From Erythrocercus mccallii (Eukaryota > Chordata > Aves > Passeriformes > Dicruridae): a stretch of 64,000 nucleotides of DNA. The translations under genes and the position numbers were made by a program. Below the pieces are notes generated by a model. The model searched no databases and was not told where the DNA came from. It worked only from the letters and a program-made list of their open reading frames with translations. Shown one piece after another: positions 42,807 through 56,365 of this stretch. Positions within the stretch are counted from its first letter, which is position 1; the number at the start of each line of letters is the position of its first letter. The stretch lies in the NCBI GenBank assembly GCA_013397435.1, contig VZRG01000366.1, forward strand, positions 310,001 to 374,000. The letters run 5' to 3'.

Positions 42807-45800
42807 GGTAATAAGTATCACCATTTAAATCTATTTAATAAAATCTACTTGATAAAATATCTGCATATATGCAGATTTTATATATATCTTTGCTATGCAC
42901 CATGGGAAAAAGTAAAAATTAAAGGAAGGAAAAATATATATATATCATTAAGAGTTCACAATTCAAAAATTTTAAAAACTAAGTATGGGGTAATATAGCT
43001 GTATTTTTCTTTAATAAAAATCTTGGATTTTTTTGGCTATGAAATGTACTATTCTGCAACTGCCACTTTTATTTTAGACCAGCAACAGTCAGAACCACCT
43101 ACATTTTAAATTTGCTTTTATTGCCATAGAAACGTATATTTGCTTTAACTAAAAAGGAAGTCTTCTGGCTCAATCATCTACTATCTATATCATACACCAC
43201 AGAAGACATAATTTATTCATTTACACATTCATACTTGCACACTTTTAACATAAGCTACATCCACCTGAGCTACTATGAAAAATCACGTGGTTTGTGTTAG
43301 ATAAGATAGTTATAGAATATTTATATTAAAATTAATTACTTCAATCTACTCTATATAAACTCAAAAGCACATAATTACTTTAAGATTGTTTATGTTCTTA
43401 AATCAATCCAATTTCAAGTATACTTTTGCTGATTTTTACTTCAATAGCAATGTAATGTTCAGAGCAATCATGCACCATTTTATTAAAGAATTGTAATTAA
43501 AACTTTCCGTGTTCAATAAGAGGTGGGAAACAGATCAAAACACATAGAAGAAAATGGTATTTTTGTTCTCTTTAAAGCCATTGACACCAAGGAGAATGCA
43601 CACCAAAAAATGGAAGACATTCAGTGCTAATAAAAACCCAAATATATTCATGCAATTTTAGTACCAAAAGAAATATCTAAACTATTTCTGTGAAGTACTA
43701 AAGTGCTGTTCTACAAGGCAAAGAAGTTCCTGAAGTCCTCACAGCCCCCAGCTCACACAGGTTTGGGCACACAGCCCACAACCAGCCCTGGGTTCCCACC
43801 AGCCCTTGCCCACCTCTGCAAAGCCATCAAGAGAACAAGGCAAAGCAGCAAAGCTTTGTTACAGCAAAGATGCTTGTTTTGTAACGCACTACAATAAAAT
43901 GTGAAATGGGAAAAGCAGTCATTTCACCAGGAAAGGCAGAGTAAACATGCAGCATGTTCAAGTGAACATATTTAAGCTGTTACATGCAATGCAGCAACTT
44001 GAGCTCTCAGCAATTCTTAGCAATTCTACAATCTCCTTGCAACAAAAGTAAGGGGAAATAACAGCATGTAAGGTTTACCAATGCTAAATTTTGGCCTGAA
44101 GTCCACTCTCTGAGGGAGGAATTGAATACTCACTAGGGGTGGCTGGGAAAAGGAAAACCATTTTCAAGTTTCCCCAACATGAGGTTACAGAACTACAGAA
44201 GTTAGAATCAGAATTCTAAATATAACTCACAATATTGGAGAAAAAAAACCTTTCATTCATAAATCACCACGGCTGCACTGCGGGAGAACTTACTTTGACT
44301 ACATAACAACGTTTTCCATATGACTTTTGGTAAATATTTGGATATCCATAGATATTAAATTATGCTGGCTTAAAAAACATTTATTTCTTCTTAAACAGAA
44401 ATACTCAACAACAAAAATGTTAAAAACCACCATTATCCATAAATGCAATATTTACCTCTGACTATTCTAAATATTCAAAGGAAAAGCACCATACACAAAC
44501 TGACCACTACAGAATAGTGGAGTGATCCTCTCCTCATAGGAAAAAGACCTTTAACAGAATAGTGGCTTCCTGAGAGGGAAAAGAAAGTGTTAAAAAATGA
44601 CCGGTGGTTTTTGGTGAGGGAATTGTTGATGGTAGGGGTGGGACTTTTGTTTCGGAGAAATTGGTTTTGTTTTTTTCAGGAAAAGGAAAGCCTGAAAACA
44701 GGGGTGGAGAGGGACCAGTCATACCGATTTTTTAAAAAATTTTCTTGAATTGTTTTCTCAGTTGTTAACTGAGCTAATCAGAGCCTTCTTTATGCAGGTA
44801 TTTCTAGAACACGACTGAAATACTGTTAAATATTTGTGAAAGCCACAATTTCCAAAGAATCCATAGAAAAAATAGCAAGAAGAAAGTCTAAACTAATTAG
44901 AAAAATTATTCATTGTGCATTATTCACGCAGCATTTGCTATCTTGTGCACACACACACGCTTCAACCATATAAACCCTCTCAAATCTAAATGGACATTTT
45001 CTAGGAGACTTACAGAATTTTAGAATAGAAATAGGGTAAAAAATTCCTAGAAAATACTTCAGTTATAAAAACACCCCCAAAAAAGAGTAAGTCCCCAGAC
45101 ACATTCAGTCAGATGATAAAGGAAAGAGGTTGTGCTCACCCTTCCCATTTTGGAGTGAAATAACACAAAGTGAAAGCTCTTTCCTAGGAATTTGGCTCAA
45201 TAGAAAGGCTAGCATATTACAATTGCTGAGCATCACAATGGCTTAGGAGATAGTACTAAAAAAACCCAAACAAACAACACACGACCTAAAAGGAAAGTAG
45301 AATTCTAACATTTTCTTGTCCAAAAAATTATGAATAGAACACAATTATGAACTGGTTCACCATTTGTAAAAACTACAGTCAAACAGAATTAATGTAAAGA
45401 AACAATCTTACCTCCTAGATGAAACCACTAGGCCTAAACACATTTTCTAGCCAAATAGCAAATAATGGAAGTACCATACGATTTTTCATTTTTTTTCCAA
45501 CAGAAGAATGCCAACAACTTGCTTTCTTAACACAGGGAAAGCTCAAAAATATTTGTGTAAAGGAGCATAGGTAGTTTGGAATTCCCAGCAGCAACATACA
45601 CAGCAACAGACATTAAAGCTTTTCTTTGGTTTTTTTTCAAATCCGTCTTCAGTCAAACAAAACACAATCCACAAATGGCAGCATGCCAATTATGGTAGAT
45701 GTCACATTGTTTGACAAGATTTACCAAAATGTTCAGTGTTATAAATAATTATGTAGTTGTTGGCTTTTGCTATTATGTATTAGCTTTTGCAAATTATTAT

Positions 45801-45810
45801 TAATCACAAC

Positions 45811-45883
45811 GATTTTGATGTAGTACAGTTTGTAATCACTTTTAACTGTTTTTGATATAGTGTAATTTGTCAGCTTTTGTGGC
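45811..45883 (+). repeat. Degenerate direct repeats in the U3 part of the 46-kb LTR
   Basis: GATTTTGATGTAGTACAGTT (from 45811) is followed about 38 bases later by GTTTTTGATATAGTGTAATT (from 45849), with similar downstream bases (TGTAATC and TGTCAGC). Short repeats of this kind are common in U3 enhancers. Confidence 0.5.
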
Positions 45884-46341
45884 CAATGCCCTGGCCATGT
45901 GTAGCTTATACATATATTAGTGTGATAAACACATATTATAGTTTAGGCTTTTCCAAAGTATAAAATAGAGACTATGTGTTGTGTATTATAATGTTAACTA
46001 TTGCAGAATGCTTTTGTTTTTGTAACTGACAATAGTGAGAGTAACTCAGATAAGTTTGTGGAAATAACTAGAACTATCTGTATGATTAGATAACATTGAA
46101 GGAACCACAAAGCTAACATTGAAAGGAAGAATGTGGACTTCTGCCACTGAGCCTTCGACTACCGTTCGTCGTTGTGAGGAAGTGGCATACACGACTCCCA
46201 AAAATCAAATCTACGCTACTGCATGACAGGTCGGGGGTCAAACCAAGCTAAAGAATTCCTGGAACAGGTAAAAGAACTCCAGGGAATGTTTGCATACATA
46301 TAATCTTCATGAAAATGTATTTGATCAATGCAATGAAAACG

Positions 46342-46349
46342 TATATAAG
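46342..46349 (+). promoter_or_regulatory. TATA box of the 46-kb LTR
   Basis: TATATAAG lies about 30 bases upstream of the GGGGTGCAT start of the hairpin segment. That spacing is what RNA polymerase II would need to start at the hairpin. The upstream sequence contains no other obvious core promoter. Confidence 0.55.
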
Positions 46350-46370
46350 TAGAGTTGTTATAGTAAACTG

Positions 46371-46398
46371 GGGTGCATCTAGCTACGACTATGCACCC
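46371..46398 (+). other. Hairpin at the predicted 5' end of the LTR transcript (R region)
   Basis: GGGTGCAT (46371-46378) and ATGCACCC (46391-46398) are perfect reverse complements separated by 12 bases. The stem begins at the position expected for transcription start from the TATA box at 46342. By position it resembles the R-region stem-loops known in several retroviral RNAs; a regulatory role is inference only. Confidence 0.55.
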
Positions 46399-49300
46399 AG
46401 CACTGTAAAAGTCCCTTTTTATCTCCTATTAAGTTTCTAAAATTTTGAAAGAGTGAGTCTCGTTTCTCACAAGTGCATGAATACTTTAGATTAATTATCA
46501 GGCAGTGTGCAAGGACAGCAGCTTATTTTGAACCAAACTCTTCATGTTCACTTAAAGAACAAAGTGTCTGGAAAGCAGAAGAGAGGGGAAAACAAAACCC
46601 AATGTTGTTTTTTTAAAAGAAAAGGGAAAAGATGATGACCGACAAAAATTGGGCAGACAATACCTTGGTGAAGGTCTCCAGAAAGAACAAAGCTTTATTA
46701 TACTGGAGGAGCAGAACATGGCCTTATGTAAAAGTAGTAAGTGCAAACACTGTTTATTACCCTTTTTCCTCTCTAATGGTTTCTTCCTATTAACAAAATA
46801 CTTCAAATTAAACAATCTGTATAAACACTGTGTTTGCCTGACTACTGAATCAAAGAACTACTGCTTTGCAAAATCATTAACATCTGCTTAGGTGGACCAA
46901 GCCCCATCCTTGTGCAAAGCCTGTCACATAAAATTCTGCAGAGGAAGAGTCAGCCCTGCACTTATGTGGGTCATATAACACTGCAAAACAACATTATTTA
47001 AAAACATATATATTTTTAATTGTAATGATTATACTGAAAAGGCTAAAGTGGGACCAGTGGGACTGCCCAGCTACCTGTCTGCAGCATTTACATATAAATA
47101 TTGTTATTAAAATCCTTAAATCTAAATCTATTTTAGAGTTTCTTCACAAAGTCTCAGAGCAAAGCAGCAACAAGATTATCTCCAATTTTTGCCACAGAAC
47201 CTGCTCAAAGAACCATAGTACTAAGCTTAGCAAAGTGTTAAAAATATTCCTCAGCAGTCTATAAAAAAATTTCCTCCCATACCCACTAACATTTTCACAC
47301 AACACTACATTTTGTCTGAATTCCTGTTGCATGTAAACAGGAGGCTCAAGCAGGAGCATTCGACTTAGAATTGTGTATTCAGTGCAGATGCTAGATTCAG
47401 CAGAGAAATTATGAAAAACCAGGCCTTCCTCTCTACTTTTTCTAATTAACTGAGCTCTTGAATACCATTAGCAGCTCTAGAGGCACCATAATTTTATTAC
47501 TGCTTAAGAAATATATACATGAATAGAAAAAGTAGGTCTACAATTTCAGATGAGAAACAAGTACATTAGCATAACTATGCCAGAAAAAAACTAGTCCAAA
47601 ACACAGATGTGCGGTGAAGGCAGTGTATGCCCACCTCTCCCACATGAGTACACAGGAAATTCAAAACCATTGTTTCCCATTTCTAACACAATCAAGCTAC
47701 CACACTGCTGGCACCGCAATTTACACCCAAGCTGCCCTCCAGCACACTGGCAGACTCTTTTTAATTTTTTTCTGTTTCTTTTACTATTACTCATGATATA
47801 CACATCCACTTTTCCTTTTGTTGACTTGACCAAGAATACTCCTCCCAAGTCCAAGTTCAATTTTGTGGAAATATTTTGTCCAGCTTTCCCAAAATCTCAT
47901 CACACACTACACTATTTTTGGTGTTTTTCCCTGACTGAGAAGGTACTACTGTAAAGTAATAAATGTTGTTTAACGTTTATGCTATTATATGGAAGGCTTT
48001 TGATAACAGGCCAACTTATACAACTAAGTACTACTTCTAGAAAATCCAAGAAATGTGTCTAGCTTACCACTTTCCAGCACTGAACTGAGCTCTGAGAAGA
48101 CATGGAAATGAGGGCCAGAAGGCATTAGCTTCTAGCAACTGATCTAGGTCAAGTCAGTTGGAATAACTTGTTTAAGTCCAAAAACAAGTACGTTTTGTAT
48201 TAAAATAAATAGATACTTTTCTATAAATTTGAATTTCTGTAGCTATCCCTAACAGACAATAAACATGAAACAGAGATAATTATAACACTTGAGCGCCAGC
48301 CAAAAATTTCTACATTTGGCTGCACGTATTAGGCAAGAAAAATAAACTATTCCATTTTAAATTGTCAAAGGGGCAGGAGGAGGAAGCATAGGGATTTGTT
48401 TGTTTTTGTAGCACAAGTTACAAATTCCTATTCCCTTGGACTTGACTGAAACACGCTATCCTTATTCACAGCCTGTTCTTTAGACAGTTTTTGATTTAGA
48501 AGAACCACCTACCCTGATAAAAGGATGTTAATTAGTAGTCTTATTCTTCCAACATTTTTTCATTCTGAAACCTGTTTTTCTCACTGAACCTGTTCCTAAA
48601 CAAAGCATGGGGAGCAGATAAATGTTCAGTGATGCATTCCAATACAGTTTCCAGACATCCACAATCAAGCTTAGAAGAGCAGCAGCTCTGGACTATAAAA
48701 ACATCAGCAAATTCAGGTTCAATCTGTGAATACTGTAATTTGGCTTAAAGCAAATTCATTATGCTCAAATATATTGTTGAACTGATAAGAGATGAAGTAT
48801 TTTTAATTTTATTTTCCAGACTTGTAGCTTGAATTTTCTGTAGGCTTCAGAAGTTGTGACCTAATAAAATGCTTATTAACACTGTCAATAAAAGGCTAAG
48901 TGTACTTCCAGAAATTCTGTAGTGGACCTAAGTGGGGCAAAGAAACAAAACTAAACCTGAAAGTGTTTCACTGCTTTTCAGTGCTTCCCTATACCTAGAG
49001 GAAGTTTTACCAAGTTTTAATATTCCTGCCCTTCAGGACTACCACACATGAAATCTCTCTGGAAAGCAGGTAAAGCAGAGCTTGTTCTAAAACACACAAC
49101 TGAGCTGTGATTCTCAGACTGGCCATTAACCACCATTTCCAGATAAACGCTCACTTTATGCCAGTACATCGAAAACTGAGGTGAAAGATTAAGGGATTAG
49201 TTTTCGTTATAAGCCACTGAAGCAAGGCTAACTTGAAACACCCTGCCAGGCAAACACGCTAACAGCAGGATTCTTCAAGTATAATCAGAGGTCTAAGATA

Positions 49301-51579
49301 CCAGAAACAACATATTATTTTTAAAATATAGCAGTCACATTTTTGTACAAGGCAAAAAACCTATTTTTTTATAAATTACATATCTGAAATTCATATTTGC
49401 AAGAATAACTTAGCTGTTTAAAAGACTTTAAGGATGAAAGGGAACCAAAAATCTTATCTCTCTCTATCAACTATTGTTTCATATAGTAATTCATACTTTC
49501 AATATTCCTTGCCAAGCTGTGTAGACGGTTTTTTTCTTGTTATCTGATTGTACACTAAATATAGTTAGTACACTTTCTCGAGATCAAATGTATCCATGTT
49601 CTATTTGCCTGCATTGTATGAATTTTAATTATCCAGGAGTGCTTTTTTAATGGGTTCAATTCCAAACAAATTCCAATGGAGACATATACAGAAAGAATTT
49701 TTGTTCTTAAGGGAAAAAAGTAATACTTCTATATATAAAATGGTTGAAGTACAAGAATGAAATCAAGACATTCCATTCAGGTACCTCTTATATCAGCCAA
49801 GTGTCCCACAAAACCTAAAGGCAAAACTCACTTGGAACTTACCCAGGGATTTGGTTTGCCAGAAGCAAGAATTTCAGGCTGACATGACTACCACCCATAT
49901 TGGATGTGAGGACTTCAACAAATCCTTAAACCAAATCCTTTGCTTCCTCTTGCCCCAAAGTCTTCCATCTCATTTCCTGGTTACAGGTAACAAAAGCCAC
50001 TGATTATCATAAAAGAAGAATTAGCTTCAAATAAAGATTTTAGTGCCTGGAAGTGGAATTATTCAGAGATCTGCACAGTCCTACCAGAGCATCACAGTAT
50101 TACCACATTTCATTAAATAAGATTCCAGCTGATGTCCAATAATAATAAGCATGACTATCTCTTTTTGAACATCAAGCATGTCGGGCAATGGCCTTGGGAT
50201 AAAAAGGACTCCCAGAAGCAAGAGGAGAATTATGAATAGGAATGAAAACACAGCAAGTTTCTAACTATCTCCCTAGAAAACGCACATCAAATGGTTCCAG
50301 CCAAAGCCACAGTCACAGAATACTAACAAGTTAAAATATTACTTAAGAAGAAAAGGTGTGAGAAATAGAAATACTGGAACCAGGAAAGAGTGAGGGTCCA
50401 GATCTCCTGCCTCATAATGTCATATTTTAACTCTCAGTTAAATGGATAAAATTACAAGCTGAAACCTAAAAGCAATGAGGTGATTTTACCTTTCTGTTGT
50501 AACACATTTATCTCCAAGAGGGAAATACAAAATGTTAAAAAGGAGACTGACTTACTGCTGAAATAGGAAATACATCAAAAAAAGTTGAGTCAAGCCTACA
50601 AGACTGAAAGAGTGCCATCTTTCTTGGTGTCACAAAAAAAGCTTGGCTATTACAAAAGTGCATTAAAATAATGAAAACACAGGAAAGTGTCTAATCTAGA
50701 AGCAGTGCCCATTATGTAACATTCTGGTACAGACACACAGTAGAAGGCTAAACAATATTACAATGTAATAATTTTATAAATGTTTCACTGAATTTCACAG
50801 AAGCAGCATGATTCCATGCACTGCTGAGCCCCAGTAGTTTTACATGGCAAATCAGTAGGCATAACATGTGCAAAGAAGACATCTTCACAATCAGAAGCTG
50901 ACACACATACATGGATAACAACAGATAACAAAAGGCAAAGGTCCACATGCAGAGCAGATAAGGTAAAGAATCTCAACCCTAATTCACAGGTTAGAGAAAT
51001 GTAGTATAAAAAGGCTGGGGGAGATTACACTGCTCTCCTAATTACAATTCACAGTTACACGTCCTTCGTCTACACAAAAATAAATGTCTAGTCTTAATGC
51101 AAATGACATTCATTTTATCAAGATGCTAAGTTAGTACCAAACACATCACTTCTGATTTTGTGTGAAATACCATCCGTGCATCCTGGCACATTACAGCTGA
51201 GTACAGCTACATGCAGGGGTGTAAGGAAAAGCCATGCAGTTTGCAGACACTTTTCACCCAGAAAGACAGTACAAACTGATACTTTTCTTCAATTTGCATT
51301 GAACTCTGTAATACTGTCCAGCATATGGACAATCTATTTAAATGAACAATCATTTAAACATCTCAACTGGATGCTATAATGATTTCTTTCCAGTCAGAAG
51401 TGACTACTATAATGGTAGCCAGTAAAACTTTTACAAAAGTTCTGCTAGACAGCTTTATTTTTATGCACAGACCACCTCATTAGGTTCACTTCCAAGTGCT
51501 TGCTCTAGAACTAACATTAAAAATCCCACACTTCAATTTGCTTAGGAGCACAAGCTACTTCATCTATACCCATGGCCTG

Positions 51580-52735
51580 AGAAATCTGGTGGCCTTCTGC
51601 GATGGGGTTCCAGGAGCGGCTGGATATGAGCAGGGCAACAAATATCATCCTCCCAGACTTGTGTAAAGCATTTGACGTCCTGCATGATACCCTTATCTAA
51701 ACATGGAGAGATTTGGATTTGATGGATGGACCACTCAGTGGATAAAAAATTGGCTGGACGGTCACACTCAAAGACTCAATAGCTCAATGTCCAAGTGGAG
51801 AGAAGTGATGAGTGAAAATCCTCAGAGGTCAGTATGGTGACAGCTTTGACAGTGACATGGACAGTGGGATCAAGTAAACCCTCAGCAAGTTTGCCAACAA
51901 CACCAAGTTGTGTGGTGCAGTTGACATGCTGGAGAAAGGGAATATCATCCAGAGGGATCCTGAAAGGCTTGACAGGTGGGTGTGTGAGAACCTCATGAAG
52001 TTCAACAAGGCCAAGAGCAAGGTGCTGCAGCAGGGTCACTGCAATCTCACAAACAAAGACAGGGTGCAGAATGGATTGAAAGCAGCCCTGGGGAGAAGGA
52101 CTTCAGGGTGCTGGTGGACAAAAAGCTGGACATGAACCAAAAGTGCGTGCCAGCAGCCCAGAAAGCCAACCACATCTTGGGCTGCATCAAAGAGATGTCA
52201 AGGGAGGTGATTCTTCCCCTCTACTCTGCTCTCATGAGACCCCACCTGGAGTACTGCAGCCAGCCCTGGGGCTCCTAGCACAAGATATATGTGGATCTGG
52301 AATGAATCCACAGAATAAGTTTACCACACAGCTGGTTCACCTCTCCTACAGAGACTGAGAGAACTGGGGCTGTATAGTCTGGAGAAGAGAATGTTCTGGA
52401 GAGCTCTTAGAGCAGCCCTCCACTATGTAGGGAGGGCATACAAGAAGGCTGGAAAGGGACTTTTTAAAAGGGCATGTAGGGACAGGATAGTGGGAATGGC
52501 CTTAAGATGAAGGAGTGTACATTTAGACTAGATATTAAGAGGAAAATCTTTACTGTGGGGGTGTTCAGGCACTGAATCAGGCTGTCCAGAGAGATTTTGG
52601 ATTTCCCATCCCTGAAGACCAGGCTGAATGAGGTTCCAAGTAGAAGGTTTCCTGCCCTTGACAGGGGCATTGGAATTAGATTATCTTTAAGGTCTTTTCC
52701 AGCCCTAATCATTCCATGATTCTTTGATTCTGCAA
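51580..52735 (+). mobile_element. CR1 LINE, 1.15-kb 3' fragment with broken reverse transcriptase
   Basis: This is the longest CR1 copy in the window. It begins in the reverse transcriptase region (CTGGTGGCCTTCTGCGATGG, then the D-L-C-K-A-F-D block). It continues through the segment coding CGAVD, the NLMKFNKAK motif near 51990-52015, the C-terminal region (CTCATGAGACCCCACCTGG) and the 3' end, closing with CATTCCATGATTCTTTGATTC. A deletion after the SMSKWR segment (about 51790-51850) removes the catalytic Y-x-D-D region, and several frameshifts and stops break the frame, so it cannot be active. It is antisense to SLC2A13. Confidence 0.93.
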
Positions 52736-53621
52736 TTAAGCCCTAGTCTTTACCTGTATTGCTATGATTTGATTGTCTATTTTTAACTAAGGTGCACTAT
52801 AGAACCTCTACCTTAACAGTACTAAAAACTATGATTCAGCAGCAGTTTGAGTCAGACTGGTTTTGCTAGGAAGAGTTGTGCCAGAATGCTCTCCCAGCAA
52901 TGTCTGTGACCTTTCTCTCAACTGCAAACCCCTTCTGATCATCCTCTCCTTTTTCTCTCCATGAAGCTTCAGAACCTAAGCCAAGCACTGGGGAATCTAT
53001 GAGACTCACAGCATATTTGAGGGGGAAGGCCACTCTGCACCTACAAACTACTCTTTGCACAACTCTCAGGGAACACTCTTTTTTCTAAAATCTTCCTCAT
53101 TCCAATTTTCCTATCAACAGCCTGTTTTTGCACTACAGTATCTGAGAGCTGATGTTAACAGATGATGATTAGATGATGACCAAGATTTGACTTGTCTTGC
53201 AATATTACTGCATAATGCAATGTCCTTCCCTCCACTTCTCAAAATGCAAGGTTACACCACCAGAAGTGACACTGCAAGTACATAACAGCATGCAAAAGCA
53301 ATATCCATGACTGCCAGAAAAAAATGTCATTTGCATAACCAGTCATGAGGAAAGTATTTGTCAAAAAGATACATTATTTTCCTGATGCCAATCTCAAAAT
53401 GCTAAAATATAAGCTGCTTAGCAGTATCAGCAGCACTGATTTGACTGAATGTTTTGGAAAGGATACAGAAATGTGACTCATTCACTGAACAGGTATCCCC
53501 TAACTGTACAGAAGACTTCTGAGGCTGAAGTTTGTTGCTGAAGGCTTTTTTGTCATTTTGAAGACAGAAGCTGCTTGATGATCACGTGAAAAATGCAATT
53601 AAGTTCTCTAGTTTTATGACT

Positions 53622-53661
53622 ATTTAAACCAAATTATTTAAACCAAAAAATTTAAACCAAA
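53622..53661. repeat. Short TTTAAACCAAA tandem repeat
   Basis: Three spaced copies of ATTTAAACCAAA occur in about 40 bases. It is a simple low-copy tandem repeat. Confidence 0.8.
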
Positions 53662-56156
53662 CTTTAAAGTAGCTTAAACAATAGACATGAAATTTCCCTA
53701 TGATTCACTCCTCCATGATGAGAACACTTGATGAAACAGTTACAAAGGGCATTATATTCAGTGTGGGACTGGGGAATGTGTTATGGCTACATTGTGCTAT
53801 TCCCTTGCAGAGATGGAGTCAAACACAGCCTTAGTTTCACTTAGAAAGTGATGCCCTAAGGAACGGGCAAAGATGCTTGTGTATCAGTCAATGAAAAAGA
53901 ACATCTGTCCTTTGTCAAGAAAGAAAAAGACAGGAAAGGAAAAGGCACTTTTACCTAAAAGTAAGCCAGTTGATTTTCAATCTTCAAAGTCATCTTTCCT
54001 TGAATGGCATGTACACACTCTTTTAGTTCAGGTTTATTAAAGTTTTCTGTGAAACTGGAATAAGGTTCAAAATCCAATAGGAATTACAGTCATCAGTCAT
54101 TGCTACTAACTAGCACTTAAAAACACTATGTGCCATAAATAGGAGAAATTAATTGAAAAAGTTTTACATTAATATAGATCAAAAAACCCCAAACAAAAAA
54201 CACCTCCCACAAGTAATATATCCATAGCAAAATAAATTAAAATCTTTGCAGATGGACATGTTTAATTGTCGATACCTGAAAACCTGCCAATGAGACCATG
54301 AACAGAAAGTTGCTTTTGCACTACACAAGCAAAATCAATACCGGGGATCCAGACAACTCCTCAAGAAATGAAAGCAATTACAATTTAACACCACCTGTAA
54401 ATACCACTTGTAAGTCACAGAAAGGAACAAAAGCAATGTATGTCAATGCTGACATACAATGTACCTCTTTAAAACAATGAAGATCTTGAGTTAAATGAGA
54501 TGAATTATAATTATAATCAAAATCAAAAGTGACCACATCTGTCCAATGTCTGTCTGCTAAGCATTTATAACAAATGGGAAAGTATATACTTGGAAATACC
54601 CTCATTTTTTATAATTCCCTTGGAAGCTGTAGATTACCTGACAGCAAAATACCGATTGTCATAAGCAAGCTTTCTCCTAGGAATGTGATTGATTTAACTA
54701 AACTCCAGGAACAGATTAAGTTTTCGGGGAAGCGTGTGGGGGAAACCAAGAGACTTGCATATCCCTAAACAATCTTGTTGATTGTCGACACAATTAGTGT
54801 CCCTGTCCAAGTTACAAATATATTAAAGACTGATTTAACAATGGAGTCAGTCCTACTGCACCTATAACACCACATTTGATTCACAGTTGTCAAAAAGCAT
54901 CATGACAACAGATTTAAGAGCAACAAGCAAGGTCATACCCTACAGCCAGTCACGGAAAACAAGGGACTGAGTAGACCAAATGCCTGTTCCTTTAATTTCT
55001 ACAAAATGTTATACTTTAGTACTAGACATAAAGTGGTTTTCCACAGAAGTGAATAGCCCAATCCCTAATTAGAATGAAGGCCCTAAGCACAAGACTCTTA
55101 AGCCCAAGCTATTCTATGAATACCCACTTCATCTTTTTAACAAATTAGCTTTAATGAACTTAATTTCCCAACTCCAAAGAACGGCGAAAAAAGGGTATCC
55201 AAAGCCTCAAAAACACAATGTGAGGAAAAAACCCAGCCCTGCTTCACACTAGTGATGAATATTTTGAAAATATTTCAACTATATGTCAAATAACTTTTTT
55301 CAGACACATAATTATTTATTTTAAGGTTAAGATCAAAATCAATAAGGCAGTGAGAACAGGTATTATCAGATACTGAATCTCAACTTACACAGACGTAAAC
55401 ATCCATTTTTCTTTCCACCAGCTCTGAGTATTTTCCTATCAAGGACAACTCTTACTTAAGAGCCTTACTTGACATTCCCAAGTCAACACTTCGAGCAGAA
55501 AGTCAATCAAAGGGTAATCTTGTTTTATACGTAAACACAAGAACACAAAGTTTTGAGCAAATATGGTATAAAGATTCAAAAGAGTGAAGAAAAGATTTTA
55601 TGTACGTGCCTTATTCTCTTGAGGACAGATCAAAAGGACTTTCAGAAGTTGCTTTTACAGAAAAACAATCTCTGTATTACAGAACTCATTTTGTACATCT
55701 TTCCAAAGGCTTCTTGTCTAGAATGCAGTTTGCTGGGAAGGGGCCTCTGGATTATTGAGGCATGTACAGTGCCTTCTGACCTCTCTTGTGTCTGTTTGGC
55801 CTTTTCCACTGATGAAAGAAACCAAACTTTATTTTATTTATTTCAACTCTTGGAGATGTGCATTCTTAAACTGATCAATTTTCTGACATCAATTCTCAGG
55901 TAAGTGTAGGTGGTATAAACTTAGAATCCTACACAGCTTTACTCTTCCCTCACTTAAGATATCAGAACTTAATTTGAAAGTGCAGGATCATAGAAATACC
56001 TTCATTTTTGAAGCTACCAGTATATTAAATACTTCAAAGACCAAAACAGACAAGATAAAGCAAAATATCAAGCCCCCACAGGCTACAACTTCAACATTTC
56101 TTCCAATTTTTATCTCCCTATTGATAGACAGAGTGGCCAACAAGTATTCAGCATAC

Positions 56157-56365
56157 CTGCTCCAACTTCTTTTTCCTCTTCTTCAATGTTGTTTTTGATA
56201 CTGTCATACTCCTCATCAATTGCCTGGTTGCCACGCATTTGAGATAGAATTCTCCGTGCTCTCTGAGTCTGGCCTTTCTGAATGAGCCAGCGAGGACTTT
56301 CAGGAAGAAACAGGAATCCAAGAAACTGTATAACTGCCGGTACAGCCGACAGGCCAAGCATGTAC
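56157..56365 (-). CDS. SLC2A13: SLC2A13 (HMIT) coding exon 3: TM6, PESPR motif and central loop
   Basis: This 209-nt exon has acceptor TTATTTCCAG and donor GTATGC. It begins with one base completing the Arg codon of exon 2, then encodes 69 codons (YMLGLSAVPAV... to ...EKEVGA) and ends with one base of the next codon. It holds TM6 (LGLSAVPAVIQFLGFLFL), directly followed by the P-E-S-P-R-W motif, a hallmark of sugar porters at the cytoplasmic end of TM6. The start of the large cytoplasmic loop between TM6 and TM7 follows, with a basic stretch (QKGQTQRARRIL) and a strongly acidic stretch (NNIEEEEKEV). From memory it differs from the human exon at only a few positions, such as Lys to Arg and Thr to Ala. 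The length is not a multiple of three, so skipping would shift the frame. Confidence 0.96.

Larger units (their letters stand above)
45752..46471 (+). mobile_element. Endogenous retrovirus LTR, plus strand (5' edge uncertain)
   Basis: The right end, GAGTCTCGTTTCTCACA (ending at 46471), has the CA terminus and U5 character of a retroviral LTR. Upstream are a TATA box (TATATAAG, 46342-46349), a short predicted R region beginning with a hairpin, and an ATTAAG polyadenylation-like signal (46428-46433). The U3 part is AT-rich with degenerate direct repeats. The 5' boundary is a guess. TG starts exist at 45752, 45758 and 45868, and none gives a convincing target duplication against the bases after 46471 (AGTGCA). 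It may be 5'-truncated or the edges may have drifted. No internal retroviral genes were seen beside it. It lies antisense to SLC2A13. Confidence 0.65.
20831..56156 (-). other. SLC2A13: SLC2A13 intron 3 (35.3 kb)
   Basis: This complete intron runs from donor GTATGC after exon 3 to the unusual AAG acceptor of exon 4. Most of it is AT-rich unique sequence in which I see no gene. Recognisable contents are CR1 fragments (about 25770-26482, 28045-28565, 29619-29884 and 51580-52735), a solo LTR (42166-42806), another LTR (about 45752-46471), a GGAT/GATA microsatellite (38391-38436) and a few small tandem duplications. The long intervals 20831-25760, 29890-38390, 46480-51570 and 52740-56150 hold nothing else I can name. 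Confidence 0.87.

Noticed and set aside
55553..55903. Open frame of 116 codons close to exon 3, considered as an extra exon
   Set aside because: It is on the opposite strand from SLC2A13 and shows no membrane-transporter or other family pattern.
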